Assembly: GCA_002898255.1 (NCBI GenBank)
Contig: BEIE01000002.1
Coordinates: 124,001 to 188,000, forward strand
Source of the DNA: a bacterium HR28
GTDB taxonomy: Bacteria; Chloroflexota; Chloroflexia; Thermomicrobiales; Thermomicrobiaceae
Length of the DNA: 64,000 bases
Direction of reading: 5' to 3'
Part shown: one piece after another, positions 45,137-53,170 of the stretch
Layout of the letters: every line of letters starts with the position of its first letter
Position numbering within the stretch: the first letter of the stretch is position 1
Program-made: the position numbers and the translations under genes
Notes under the pieces: generated by a model
What the model was told of the DNA's origin: nothing
What the model saw: the letters and a program-made list of their open reading frames with translations, nothing else
Database searches by the model: none

Positions 45137-48046
45137 CGCATCGCCTCGCCCGGTTGGGCTATCGATCCGATAGGCGCTCGGATCCGGCTTATACGGTCGC
45201 AACATCCAGAGTGGGCGCCGCAAACCGCCCGGACCAGGCGCCGGCCGCGTCATCGCGAGCCACCGCCGATACACCTCCATCGACTTCCTGGTGTCAACGA
45301 CCACGTCGCCATACCGGTCATCCGGCCCTGCCTTCACGATCCGCACCTTCTGGTGCCAGCAGTGCTGCCCGCTTACTGGATCTGGCTGCACCGGGAACGT
45401 GAGATTCTGGTGCACACCAGCATCGCTCCAGAACACAAGCTGCGAATCTGGATCCTCGCTCGCAAACGGCCGCACCCCATGTTGCTGTCGCAGCCGATAC
45501 CTTCCGTCCGGCAGACGCTCGATGTTCACGAGTGCCGTTGTCCAGCGCTCACCCCCCGTCCCCTCAGCCAGCCGCCACCGCCCCAGATGGTGGGAGCAGG
45601 CTGCAACTCCGGGACGGATCGCCTCAGTCACCCAGACACGGTCGACAAAGTAGCCGATCTCCGTCTCCACTCGCACCAGATCGCCCGTGCGCACACCAAT
45701 CCGCTCGGCATCACTGGGATGGAGCCAAAGCGGATTAGAATGAGTGAGCTCGTTCAGCCACTTCGCATTCCCTGAGCGCGTATGGATGAGCGTCGGCACG
45801 CGGAAGTTCGGTAGCAGCACCATCTCCCCCTTGGATCGATCGATCTGCGAGGGAGCGACATGACTCTCAATCGTGCAGGGAATGGCATACTCCGGCCAGC
45901 CCCACTCATAGAGTGTCCGTGAAAAGAACTCGAGCTTCCCGGACGGCGTTGGGAATCCCCGTTTCGGCTCACCGTCCACCATCACACCCGCCCAGCGCCC
46001 ATGTGGTCCAGGTGGCTCCGCTGGGACTGGCACCATGTTCGGGCTGTGTGGCGCTGGCGCGGTCGTCCAGATCCGCCCATTCTCTGGATCGATCCAGGAC
46101 TGCGTCAATTCCTCGGGAGGCACCGGATCCTCGTACTGCCGATATCGTTGCAGCTCTATCTCAAAGGCACCATATCGCCGCATGTACTGCAGGGGTGTCA
46201 ACCCTTCTGCCGCTGCCGCTTCCGGAAGCCCGGGAATCGAGTTCTCAAAGATCCACTGGTAGTATTCATCGACCGTTAGCTTCTGTCCTGGTCGGTAGGG
46301 CGACTCATAATACTGCCGAATCCCCAACGACCCATCCGGGTCCACTCGCCAGGAGAGCTCCATCCAAAACTCGTTCTCTTCCCAAACTTCACCCGGGTTT
46401 GCCTCATACGTGTACTGCACCGACTGCCCAAGCTTCTCCCGAGCTACCCGCAGTACTGGCTGCCGAAAGCCGATCCAACGAGCGGCATGCGTCTCATAGG
46501 AGAACGTATCGTGCCGCTCTGGTCCGTGCCCCATCGGCAGCACATAGTCGGCATACCAGGCGGTCTCACTCCAGGTCGGGGTCAGACACGCGTGAAGCTC
46601 AATCAGCGACTCGTCTTGCAGCACTTCGATCCAGGTAAATCCGTCAGGATTCGTCCATACCGGGTTGTAGACCCGTGTAAAGTAGACCGCGAGCTTCCCA
46701 CGACCTTCTTTCAAGAAATGCGGTAAGAGGAAACTCATCTCGTGATGTGCCAGCGGATACTCCTTCGGCCACGTCAGCTCGTTCCACACCTTTTGTCGTG
46801 GCGGTTCTTTGAATGGCCTCGGTACAAACTTGTCCCAGATGTTTGGTTGCGTCCCACCAGGTGTTCCCACACTCCCGGTGAGGACATTCAAGAAGAAAAG
46901 GGCCCGTGGAACCGTCCACCCACCAAGATGCGCTGCTGCGGCCGCTCGCCAGTTGTGGGTGGAGACTGCTGGTGCAGCCCGAGCCAACTCCCGCGCCAGC
47001 TCCACAATGGTGGCCGCCGGGATCCCGCTCAGTTGCTCCGCCGCCTCCGGGGTATACCGTGCATAAATCTCCTTGAGACGCGCCACAAACTCCTCAAACG
47101 TCACTGGACAACCTGGATGCACCACTCGCAGATACTCATCCCAGTTCGTCCAGCGACGCACGAACTCGCGATCAAACCAGCCCTCTTGAATGAGCACGTT
47201 CGCAATCGCCAACAGCACGAACGCCTCAGTACCAGGAGCTGCCGGCAGCCAGTAGTCAGCCATCGCTGCCGTGTTGGAGAGCCGCGGGTCCATCACCGCC
47301 AGCTTCGCCCCTCGCTGCTTCGCTTCCATGATGCGCTGGGCATGCGGATTGAAATAGTGACCGCTCTCAAGGTGAGCACTCACCAAAAAGATGAAGCGGG
47401 CGTTTGCGTGGTCAGGTGAGGGACGATCGGCTCCCATCCAAACGGCATAGCCAAACCGCCCACCTGAGGAGCAGACGTTGGTATGCGAGTTGTGCCCGTC
47501 CACTCCCCATGACCACAGCACCCGCTCCATGAAGCCGTCCTCACCAGGCCGTCCCACGTGGTACATCACCTCATTGTGCCGTCCCTCCAGGAACGCCTGG
47601 CGCATCCGCCCAGCGATGTCGTCGAGCACCACGTCCCAGCTCACTCGTTCCCACTTCCCGGAACCGCGCGGCCCGACACGGCGCAGTGGGTAGAGGATCC
47701 GCTCCGGATCCTTCACTTGGTTGATCGTCGCCGGTCCTTTGGCACAGTTGCGCCCGCGGCTCCCCGGATGGAAGGGATGCCCCTCCAACTTCCGGATGTC
47801 CAACGTCTCTTTATCGACGTAAGCCAAAAGTCCACAGGCTGCTTCACAGTTGAAACAGACAGTAGGAATCAGAAAGTACCGCCGTGTTCGGCCATCCGGT
47901 CCGCGCTCTTCCCAATCGTCCCAACGCTCCGGCGGTGGGTAACTCGCTAGTCCGCTCGTCCGCTCCGGCACAAACGGCTCACGCACAGCACGCGTCGATG
48001 GTTGCCTCACTGTCGTCCCACTCGTTCCCCGCAGCATCGTCGTCAC
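45119..48046 (-). CDS. Molybdopterin oxidoreductase catalytic subunit (PsrA/PhsA-like)
   Basis: The 975-residue protein belongs to the DMSO-reductase superfamily. Residues 64-101 hold the [4Fe-4S] ligands (C64-x2-C67-x3-C71 ... C101), followed by molybdopterin domains (GGTQPNIWDKF, the HDTFSYETHAARW segment, and a C-terminal dinucleotide-binding domain). The probable Mo/W ligand is Cys192 in HTNVCSSGGR, as in polysulfide/thiosulfate reductases, formate dehydrogenases and arsenate reductases. No twin-arginine signal is seen at the N-terminus, so the enzyme may face the cytoplasm, unlike classical PsrA. It lies 3 bases after the fused electron-transfer/membrane subunit. The substrate is inferred to be a sulfur compound from the upstream CstR-like regulator. 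Confidence 0.85.
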   Translation of the reverse strand: MTTMLRGTSGTTVRQPSTRAVREPFVPERTSGLASYPPPERWDDWEERGPDGRTRRYFLIPTVCFNCEAACGLLAYVDKETLDIRKLEGHPFHPGSRGRNCAKGPATINQVKDPERILYPLRRVGPRGSGKWERVSWDVVLDDIAGRMRQAFLEGRHNEVMYHVGRPGEDGFMERVLWSWGVDGHNSHTNVCSSGGRFGYAVWMGADRPSPDHANARFIFLVSAHLESGHYFNPHAQRIMEAKQRGAKLAVMDPRLSNTAAMADYWLPAAPGTEAFVLLAIANVLIQEGWFDREFVRRWTNWDEYLRVVHPGCPVTFEEFVARLKEIYARYTPEAAEQLSGIPAATIVELARELARAAPAVSTHNWRAAAAAHLGGWTVPRALFFLNVLTGSVGTPGGTQPNIWDKFVPRPFKEPPRQKVWNELTWPKEYPLAHHEMSFLLPHFLKEGRGKLAVYFTRVYNPVWTNPDGFTWIEVLQDESLIELHACLTPTWSETAWYADYVLPMGHGPERHDTFSYETHAARWIGFRQPVLRVAREKLGQSVQYTYEANPGEVWEENEFWMELSWRVDPDGSLGIRQYYESPYRPGQKLTVDEYYQWIFENSIPGLPEAAAAEGLTPLQYMRRYGAFEIELQRYRQYEDPVPPEELTQSWIDPENGRIWTTAPAPHSPNMVPVPAEPPGPHGRWAGVMVDGEPKRGFPTPSGKLEFFSRTLYEWGWPEYAIPCTIESHVAPSQIDRSKGEMVLLPNFRVPTLIHTRSGNAKWLNELTHSNPLWLHPSDAERIGVRTGDLVRVETEIGYFVDRVWVTEAIRPGVAACSHHLGRWRLAEGTGGERWTTALVNIERLPDGRYRLRQQHGVRPFASEDPDSQLVFWSDAGVHQNLTFPVQPDPVSGQHCWHQKVRIVKAGPDDRYGDVVVDTRKSMEVYRRWLAMTRPAPGPGGLRRPLWMLRPYKPDPSAYRIDSPTGRGDASRRSS

Positions 48047-48049
48047 CCC

Positions 48050-49585
48050 CTAACTGAGCGGGACGTCCTGCCCAGCGCTCACCCAGATCCGCTCGTAACT
48101 CCAGAGACCGATCAACGCCGCTATTGCCGCAACGACGCTCCAACCCGTGAGCGCTCCGCTCCCCCAGCCAACCACAAGCGCCACGAGTGGCAGGACAACT
48201 CCGATCCCTAGTCCCACAAGCAGGAGCTCCACCCGATACGGTCCCCGCGTGAGGAGCTCTACCGTCTTGGCAACATGGAGGTTGGAATGCGACGTGAGGA
48301 GCTCACTGGCCACAAGAACAACCAGCACCACAAGCCCACCGGCCAGCATCGCCGCGAGCCAGCGGGCTTCTCCCTGTGTTCCACCGCCCAACGCTCCCAG
48401 CAGCACTAGGCTCGCCGCCCCCGCCACCACGGCCTGTGCCAGGAGCACCGGCAGCAAGAGCGGGCTCTGCCAGAAGTCACGCCCCTCAGCCTGCCCAAAG
48501 AGAAACGCCGTGTACCCCGCGGTGGCAATGCCGACGGGCAGGCCCAGCCACCACAGCACGCCCAAAAGTCCACTCGCCTCCATCCAGGCCGCGACGACCC
48601 ACAAGAAGGCGAGCGCCCCGAATAACAACAGAATGTATCCACCCCACACCAGCCACGAGGTTGGGTTCGGCTTCACCAGGAGGTACCAGAAGCGCTCTGG
48701 TCGCTTCAGATCCCAGATCAAGAGCAGCACCGTGAGCGCTAGAAAGATCAGTCCGATCAGCGGGGCCCCAAGCTGAAAGAGCGGGCGATCAGCCAGTGCG
48801 CCGAGCGCCAGCAGCGGCCCAGCTATGCCCAGCACCCCGCTCGCCACCGACTTCGTCCAGAGATAGCTCGCGACCTTCCATCCCCACGGCTTGGGATGCC
48901 ACACATCATAGGCCACTCGAGCGTCGGCCGGCCCCGGCAGGAGCTCTGTCCCACGCACCGCCTCCTCGGGACGACCGTCGGGGCGCACCTCTGCCCACAA
49001 GAAGCTGTTCTCACGCGTCTGTACCTCTGGGGTCAGGTTGGCCTCATCCGCGCCGAGATAGAAAAGCTTGGGCCGTGTCCCCTGCTCCGGCTTGCGCACG
49101 CTCACCGGCTCCCGTGCCACCAGCTGATGGATTTCGCTCGTCGGGTCATCAAGATCACCAGCAATGATCGCCTTTTCCGGACAGACAATCACGCAAGCCG
49201 GGAGCAGCCCCTGATCGACTCGGTGGCTACAGTAGTTGCACTTGGCGGCTGTATGGGTGATGGGATCAATGTAGATCGCATCATAGGGACAGGCCTGCAT
49301 GCACGACTTGCAGCCGATACAGCGCGACTGGTCGAAGTCCACAATCCCATCTGGGCGACGGAAGAGCGCCTTCGTCGGACAGATCGCCACGCATGGCGCA
49401 TCGTCACAGTGATTACAGCGCAGGACCGTGAACGAGCGTCGCGTGTGAGGGAACGTACCTTTCTCAACATATTTCACCCATGTGCGGTAGACCCCGAGCG
49501 GCACCAGGTTCTCCGACTTGCAGGCCACGGTGCAGGCATGACAGCCGATGCACTTGCGCTGGTCAATCAGGAATCCGTACCGCAC
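48050..49585 (-). CDS. Fused 4x[4Fe-4S] electron-transfer and NrfD-like membrane subunit (PsrB-PsrC)
   Basis: The 511-residue protein joins two normally separate subunits. Residues 1-190 form a PsrB/NrfC-type ferredoxin with four Cys clusters: CIGCHACTVAC, CNHCDDAPCVAIC, CIGCKSCMQAC and CNYCSHRVDQGLLPAC. After a linker, residues 235-505 hold eight or nine helices of the NrfD/PsrC type (ending LWSYERIWVSAGQDVPL), the quinone-reacting anchor. Such fusion ensures one-to-one stoichiometry between quinone site and Fe-S relay. No signal peptide is present, consistent with a cytoplasm-facing Fe-S part. The gene follows the CstR-like gene by 15 bases. Confidence 0.87.
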   Translation of the reverse strand: MRYGFLIDQRKCIGCHACTVACKSENLVPLGVYRTWVKYVEKGTFPHTRRSFTVLRCNHCDDAPCVAICPTKALFRRPDGIVDFDQSRCIGCKSCMQACPYDAIYIDPITHTAAKCNYCSHRVDQGLLPACVIVCPEKAIIAGDLDDPTSEIHQLVAREPVSVRKPEQGTRPKLFYLGADEANLTPEVQTRENSFLWAEVRPDGRPEEAVRGTELLPGPADARVAYDVWHPKPWGWKVASYLWTKSVASGVLGIAGPLLALGALADRPLFQLGAPLIGLIFLALTVLLLIWDLKRPERFWYLLVKPNPTSWLVWGGYILLLFGALAFLWVVAAWMEASGLLGVLWWLGLPVGIATAGYTAFLFGQAEGRDFWQSPLLLPVLLAQAVVAGAASLVLLGALGGGTQGEARWLAAMLAGGLVVLVVLVASELLTSHSNLHVAKTVELLTRGPYRVELLLVGLGIGVVLPLVALVVGWGSGALTGWSVVAAIAALIGLWSYERIWVSAGQDVPLS

Positions 49586-49600
49586 CGCGGCACCCCCTCT

Positions 49601-49879
49601 TCACCGACCACCGCGCACGACCGCCTTCAGCACCCGGGCCAGCTGCTGCGGCGGTGGTGGCGACCCGTCCAGGAAGCACCGCTCCAGCATTGCCTGTACG
49701 AGCTCCACACATAGGCTGTCAGCTGCCGCCCGCATCGCCGTGAGCTGCTGGACCACGTCAAGACACTCACGTCCCTCTTCGATCATGCGGGCAATCCCAC
49801 GGGCTTGCCCCTCGATCCGCCTTAAGCGCTCGATCAGCTCCGTCCGCGTCACCTCGTCCAGCTGCGCGACCGACGTCAT
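49601..49879 (-). CDS. CsoR/CstR-family transcriptional repressor (CstR-like)
   Basis: The 92-residue protein matches the all-helical CsoR/FrmR/RcnR/CstR family (ELIERLRRIEGQARGIARMIEEGRECLDVVQQLTAMRAAADSL). The two family cysteines are present, Cys39 and Cys68, separated by 29 residues, but the position of the copper-ligand His (Cys-x24-His-x3-Cys in CsoR) is Met64. CstR, the persulfide-sensing branch, likewise keeps both Cys and lacks the His. An additional Cys57 is present. I infer a per/polysulfide sensor that represses the downstream molybdoenzyme operon. Copper sensing with Met as ligand is an alternative. Palindromes overlap its promoter. Confidence 0.82.
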   Translation of the reverse strand: MTSVAQLDEVTRTELIERLRRIEGQARGIARMIEEGRECLDVVQQLTAMRAAADSLCVELVQAMLERCFLDGSPPPPQQLARVLKAVVRGGR

Positions 49880-49902
49880 CTTTCCACCTCGCTCTCCGCA
49901 GT

Positions 49903-49930
49903 ACTCTACCGGGGTACAGCTACACTGTAA
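49903..49930 (-). promoter_or_regulatory. Promoter and likely operator of the cstR-psr operon
   Basis: On the minus strand: TTACAG (49925-49930), 16-base spacer, TAGAGT (49903-49908), about 25-50 bases upstream of the ATG. Two palindromes overlap it: TACC-GG-GGTA (49907-49916), with the G/C-core form common to CsoR-family operators, and TACAG-N5-CTGTA (49915-49929). Repressor binding here would block transcription. Confidence 0.55.
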
Positions 49931-50688
49931 TGCGTCCTGGTCACCATGTCAATCCTCATCTTTTCGGGATAATGCGTCTTTCGTGCTTAACGGTCTTCCC
50001 ACCTGGTCTCGCTGAGTTCCCACAACACGTATCGCAAACCAGGCTCGAGAGAGCCCGTCCAGGCTATTGTCCTTGGGATACCTATCCGTTCTGCCTCGTG
50101 CCTGAGCCCCCTCTGATGGCTACCGTTCGGTATTCCCAGCGCTCGAGTCGCCTGCAGAGCTCACCTGACATGGCCGGCCACGTGCTCCAGCCCACCAGCC
50201 GCCTGTATTCAGGCCTTTGCCAGCCGTAGTTGTCGCCTGGCCCCCTTCTGAGGCAAACACCCTGCCACATTCCGCGGGGTCGGGGGCAGTTTGAGTTGCC
50301 AGACAGACCCAGCACAAGCGAGTCCTGCCACACTCAGAGCACTTGGACGGACACTGGGACGACCTGCCTGAGGTTCATCCAAAGGGATCGCACAATGCCG
50401 GCTCACGCTTCTCTCACCTACGATGGTCACCGCAAATCTGGACACGCCTATCGTCGCGCTACGAAACGAGGCGCTGCCTTGCCCTCCGACCAGTCGAATC
50501 CATCACGCTCTGTCCGCAGCACGAACAGCCGAGGCGCGCTATACAGAACTCACTCGACCAGCACAGCACGGTGCACAAGGGAGGCGTCTTGACGGTTCCG
50601 CCGTTTTTGTGCGAGAATGGCCTCACGCGGACGCCGGTCCGGCAAGTCCGGGTTTGTGTTGTTTCGGTCAGCTTGAGGAGGAGGACCG
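49931..50688. other. Divergent intergenic region
   Basis: About 760 bases between the psr and liv operons. Apart from the promoters at both ends no gene, hairpin with T-tract, or repeat was recognised. Confidence 0.45.
50589..50618 (+). promoter_or_regulatory. liv operon promoter
   Basis: TTGACG (50589-50594), 18-base spacer, GAGAAT (50613-50618) with TGC directly before the -10. Predicted start near 50625, about 64 bases before livK. Confidence 0.55.
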
Positions 50689-52014
50689 ATGCGACGTCCG
50701 ATACGCTCGTTCACAGTGCTTCTGCTGGTGTTGGCCTTCGTGCTTGCGGCCTGCCAAGGTGCCCAGCCCACCCCGACCTCAGCACCAGCTGCGCAGCCCA
50801 GTCCAACTCCGGCAGCCGCAGCATCGCCTACTCCGGCAGCACAGCCGACACCGCAAGCCCAGGTAACAAAGCCCACTGACCCGATCGGTGTCCTCGAAAT
50901 CAAGCCGGGTGAACCGATCGTTCTGGCATGGATGTTGACAGTGTCCGGCGGCACCGCCCAGTTAGGTGAGGACTCGAAGCGGGGTATTGAGATCGCCATC
51001 GAAGACCTTGGTGGCGAACTCCTCGGGCACAAGATCGAGCTCGTCGGCGAGGACTCCGGCTGCAATCCGGAGGGCGGACAGGCAGCGGCGACCCGCTTGG
51101 CTGCAAATCCGCGTATTGTCGCTATTATCGGTTCGTCCTGCTCCTCGGAAGCCCGGGTCGGTGCGCCGATCATTGACCAGGCTGGCCTCGTGATGGTCTC
51201 GCCGTCCAATACAGCTCCGGACCTCACCGATCCAGCCAAGCACGTTGAGGGCTATCTCCGCGTTGCACATAACGATAAGGTCCAAGGGCGCGTCGCCGCT
51301 GAGTTCGTGGTGAATAAGCTCGGGCTCAAGCGCGTGGCCACCATCCACGACGGGAGCCTTTACGCTGAGCAGCTGGCCAATGTCTTTGCGGAGAATGTCC
51401 AGAAGCTCGGCGGTACCGTGGTCGCCCAGGAAGCGGTGAGCCCAGAAGACACCGACATGCGCCCGGTGCTTACCCGCATCGCGACGCAGCAACCTGAACT
51501 CATCTACTACCCGATCTTCAACCCGGCAGGCTCCTACATCACACTCCAGGCCAAGGAGATTAGCGGCCTTGAGAATGTCAAACTCATGAGCGCCGACGGT
51601 CTCCTTGAGCCACAAACGGTCCAGAACGCTGGCCAGGCTGCTGTGGGCCTCTACCTCAGCGGGCCGGACCTCACGGTGCTCGGTCCCAAGTATCAGGAGT
51701 TCGTCCAGAAGTACCAGCAGAAGTACGGCACCAAGCCGGTCGCCGGCTTCCACGCGCACGCCTACGACGCAACCATGATGATCGTGGAAGCGATTAAGAA
51801 GGTCGCCGTGCAAGCTCCGGATGGCACACTCTATATCCCGCGCAAGGCGTTGCGTGACGCGCTCTACCAGACGAAGAACTTCCCTGGGCTAACCGGGAAC
51901 CTCACCTGCGACCAGTACGGCGACTGCGCCGACCCGAAGATCGCAGTCTATGAGGTCTTCAGCACTGACACCACCGGTTGGCCGGACAGTGCGATCCGCA
52001 AGATCTATCCATGA
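50689..52014 (+). CDS. livK: Branched-chain amino acid/amide ABC transporter, substrate-binding lipoprotein
   Basis: The 441-residue protein has a signal peptide with lipobox (LAAC), a Pro/Ala/Thr linker, and a periplasmic-binding-protein type I domain: EDSKRGIEIAIEDLGGELLGHKIELVGEDSGCNPEGG, AIIGSSCSSEARVGAPIIDQAGLVMVSPS, LKRVATIHDGSLYAEQLANVF and AHAYDATMMIVEAIKK. It captures the substrate outside and passes it to LivHM. Substrate may be branched-chain amino acids, but amide/urea-type relatives look alike. GAGGAGGAGG precedes the ATG. A strong hairpin after it probably sets its higher expression relative to the permeases. Confidence 0.9.
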   Translation: MRRPIRSFTVLLLVLAFVLAACQGAQPTPTSAPAAQPSPTPAAAASPTPAAQPTPQAQVTKPTDPIGVLEIKPGEPIVLAWMLTVSGGTAQLGEDSKRGIEIAIEDLGGELLGHKIELVGEDSGCNPEGGQAAATRLAANPRIVAIIGSSCSSEARVGAPIIDQAGLVMVSPSNTAPDLTDPAKHVEGYLRVAHNDKVQGRVAAEFVVNKLGLKRVATIHDGSLYAEQLANVFAENVQKLGGTVVAQEAVSPEDTDMRPVLTRIATQQPELIYYPIFNPAGSYITLQAKEISGLENVKLMSADGLLEPQTVQNAGQAAVGLYLSGPDLTVLGPKYQEFVQKYQQKYGTKPVAGFHAHAYDATMMIVEAIKKVAVQAPDGTLYIPRKALRDALYQTKNFPGLTGNLTCDQYGDCADPKIAVYEVFSTDTTGWPDSAIRKIYP

Positions 52015-52027
52015 GCCGTTTTCGCGC

Positions 52028-52062
52028 GACTGCCGGGTCGGGAGGCTCCCGACCCGGCAGTC
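52028..52062 (+). terminator. Strong hairpin between livK and livH
   Basis: Perfect 16-bp stem (52028-52043 with 52047-52062), 3-base loop GGC, followed by TTCCTG. It starts 14 bases after the livK stop. Likely a partial terminator or 3'-stabilising element that raises livK mRNA over the rest of the operon. Confidence 0.75.
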
Positions 52063-52099
52063 TTCCTGAAGGGAACGGTCTCATGACGAGGAGCGTGCA

Positions 52100-53170
52100 G
52101 TGACGATCGCTGCGCCGCGTCGGTTCACTGGAGGTCGTCGGATCGATATCTCTCAGCTGATCGTCTGGGCGATCGGCGGGATCTTGCTTGCTATCGTGCT
52201 TCTCGGTTCTATCCTCACTCTACGCGCCGGTCACTATACTGCCGCCCAGTGGCGTGATTTTGTCGTCTTCGGCATCGCTCAAGGTGCCATTTATGCGCTC
52301 ATTGCCCTCGGGTACACAATGGTCTATGGCGTTCTCCGCATGATCAACTTCGCCCACGGCGAGGTCTTCATGAGCGGTGCCATGACCACGTTTTTCCTCG
52401 CTGACTATCTCAACCGCAGCGGCTTCCTTAAGGCTCACCCCTGGATCAGCCTCGTCGCGATGCTTCTCTTCAGTGGCTTGGTCTCAATGACCGTGGCAGT
52501 CCTGGTCGAACGGATCGCCTACCGGCCACTCCGCGGCGCTCCCCGACTGGTGCCGCTCATCACCGCTGTCGGTGCCTCCTTCTTTCTGCAGTACACCTTT
52601 CGCGGTCTCTTCGGCTCGGGCGTCCGCGCCTACCCGGCGATCCCTGTCCTCCAAGGGAAGCTCTGGGTTTTTCAAAAGACGCAAGTCGCTGTCTTTATAG
52701 GTGTCTTGATCACCCTCGCCCTGCTTGTTCTCTTCCTCCAGCGAACACGTGCTGGCCTTGCGATCCGCGCCGTCGCCGAGGATCGCGAAGCAGCAGCCCT
52801 GATGGGCGTCGACGTGGACCGCGCCATCGTCACGACCTTCGCAGTCGGCGGCTTCATGGCCGGTATTGCTGGTGTCCTCTACGCACTCGTCTTCGTCCAG
52901 GTCCAGTTCTTCATGGGCTTCCTCCCTGGAATCAAGGCCTTCACCGCCGCGGTACTCGGCGGCATCGGTAATCTCCCCGGCGCTGCCGTTGGTGGCCTTG
53001 TTCTCGGCGTTATCGAGTCGATTGGACCAAGCCTCTTCTTCGATGGATACGGGATTCGTGCTGCTCACCAGCTCAAGGACGTTATCGCCTTCACGATCCT
53101 CGTGCTCATCCTCATCTTTCGCCCGACCGGTCTCCTGGGCGAACGGCTGGGTGGAGAGGAACGCGTATGA
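52100..53170 (+). CDS. livH: ABC transporter permease LivH
   Basis: The 356-residue permease has about nine helices and the LivH features GIAQGAIYALIALGYTMVYGVLRMINFAHGEVFMSGA and the EAA-like loop RTRAGLAIRAVAEDREAAALMGVDVDR, followed by GFMAGIAGVLYALVF and GGIGNLPGAAVGGLVLGVIE. N-terminal 35 residues include an additional helix. Start codon GTG, with GAGGAG 6 bases upstream. Stop overlaps the livM ATG (53167-53170). Confidence 0.92.
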   Translation: MTIAAPRRFTGGRRIDISQLIVWAIGGILLAIVLLGSILTLRAGHYTAAQWRDFVVFGIAQGAIYALIALGYTMVYGVLRMINFAHGEVFMSGAMTTFFLADYLNRSGFLKAHPWISLVAMLLFSGLVSMTVAVLVERIAYRPLRGAPRLVPLITAVGASFFLQYTFRGLFGSGVRAYPAIPVLQGKLWVFQKTQVAVFIGVLITLALLVLFLQRTRAGLAIRAVAEDREAAALMGVDVDRAIVTTFAVGGFMAGIAGVLYALVFVQVQFFMGFLPGIKAFTAAVLGGIGNLPGAAVGGLVLGVIESIGPSLFFDGYGIRAAHQLKDVIAFTILVLILIFRPTGLLGERLGGEERV

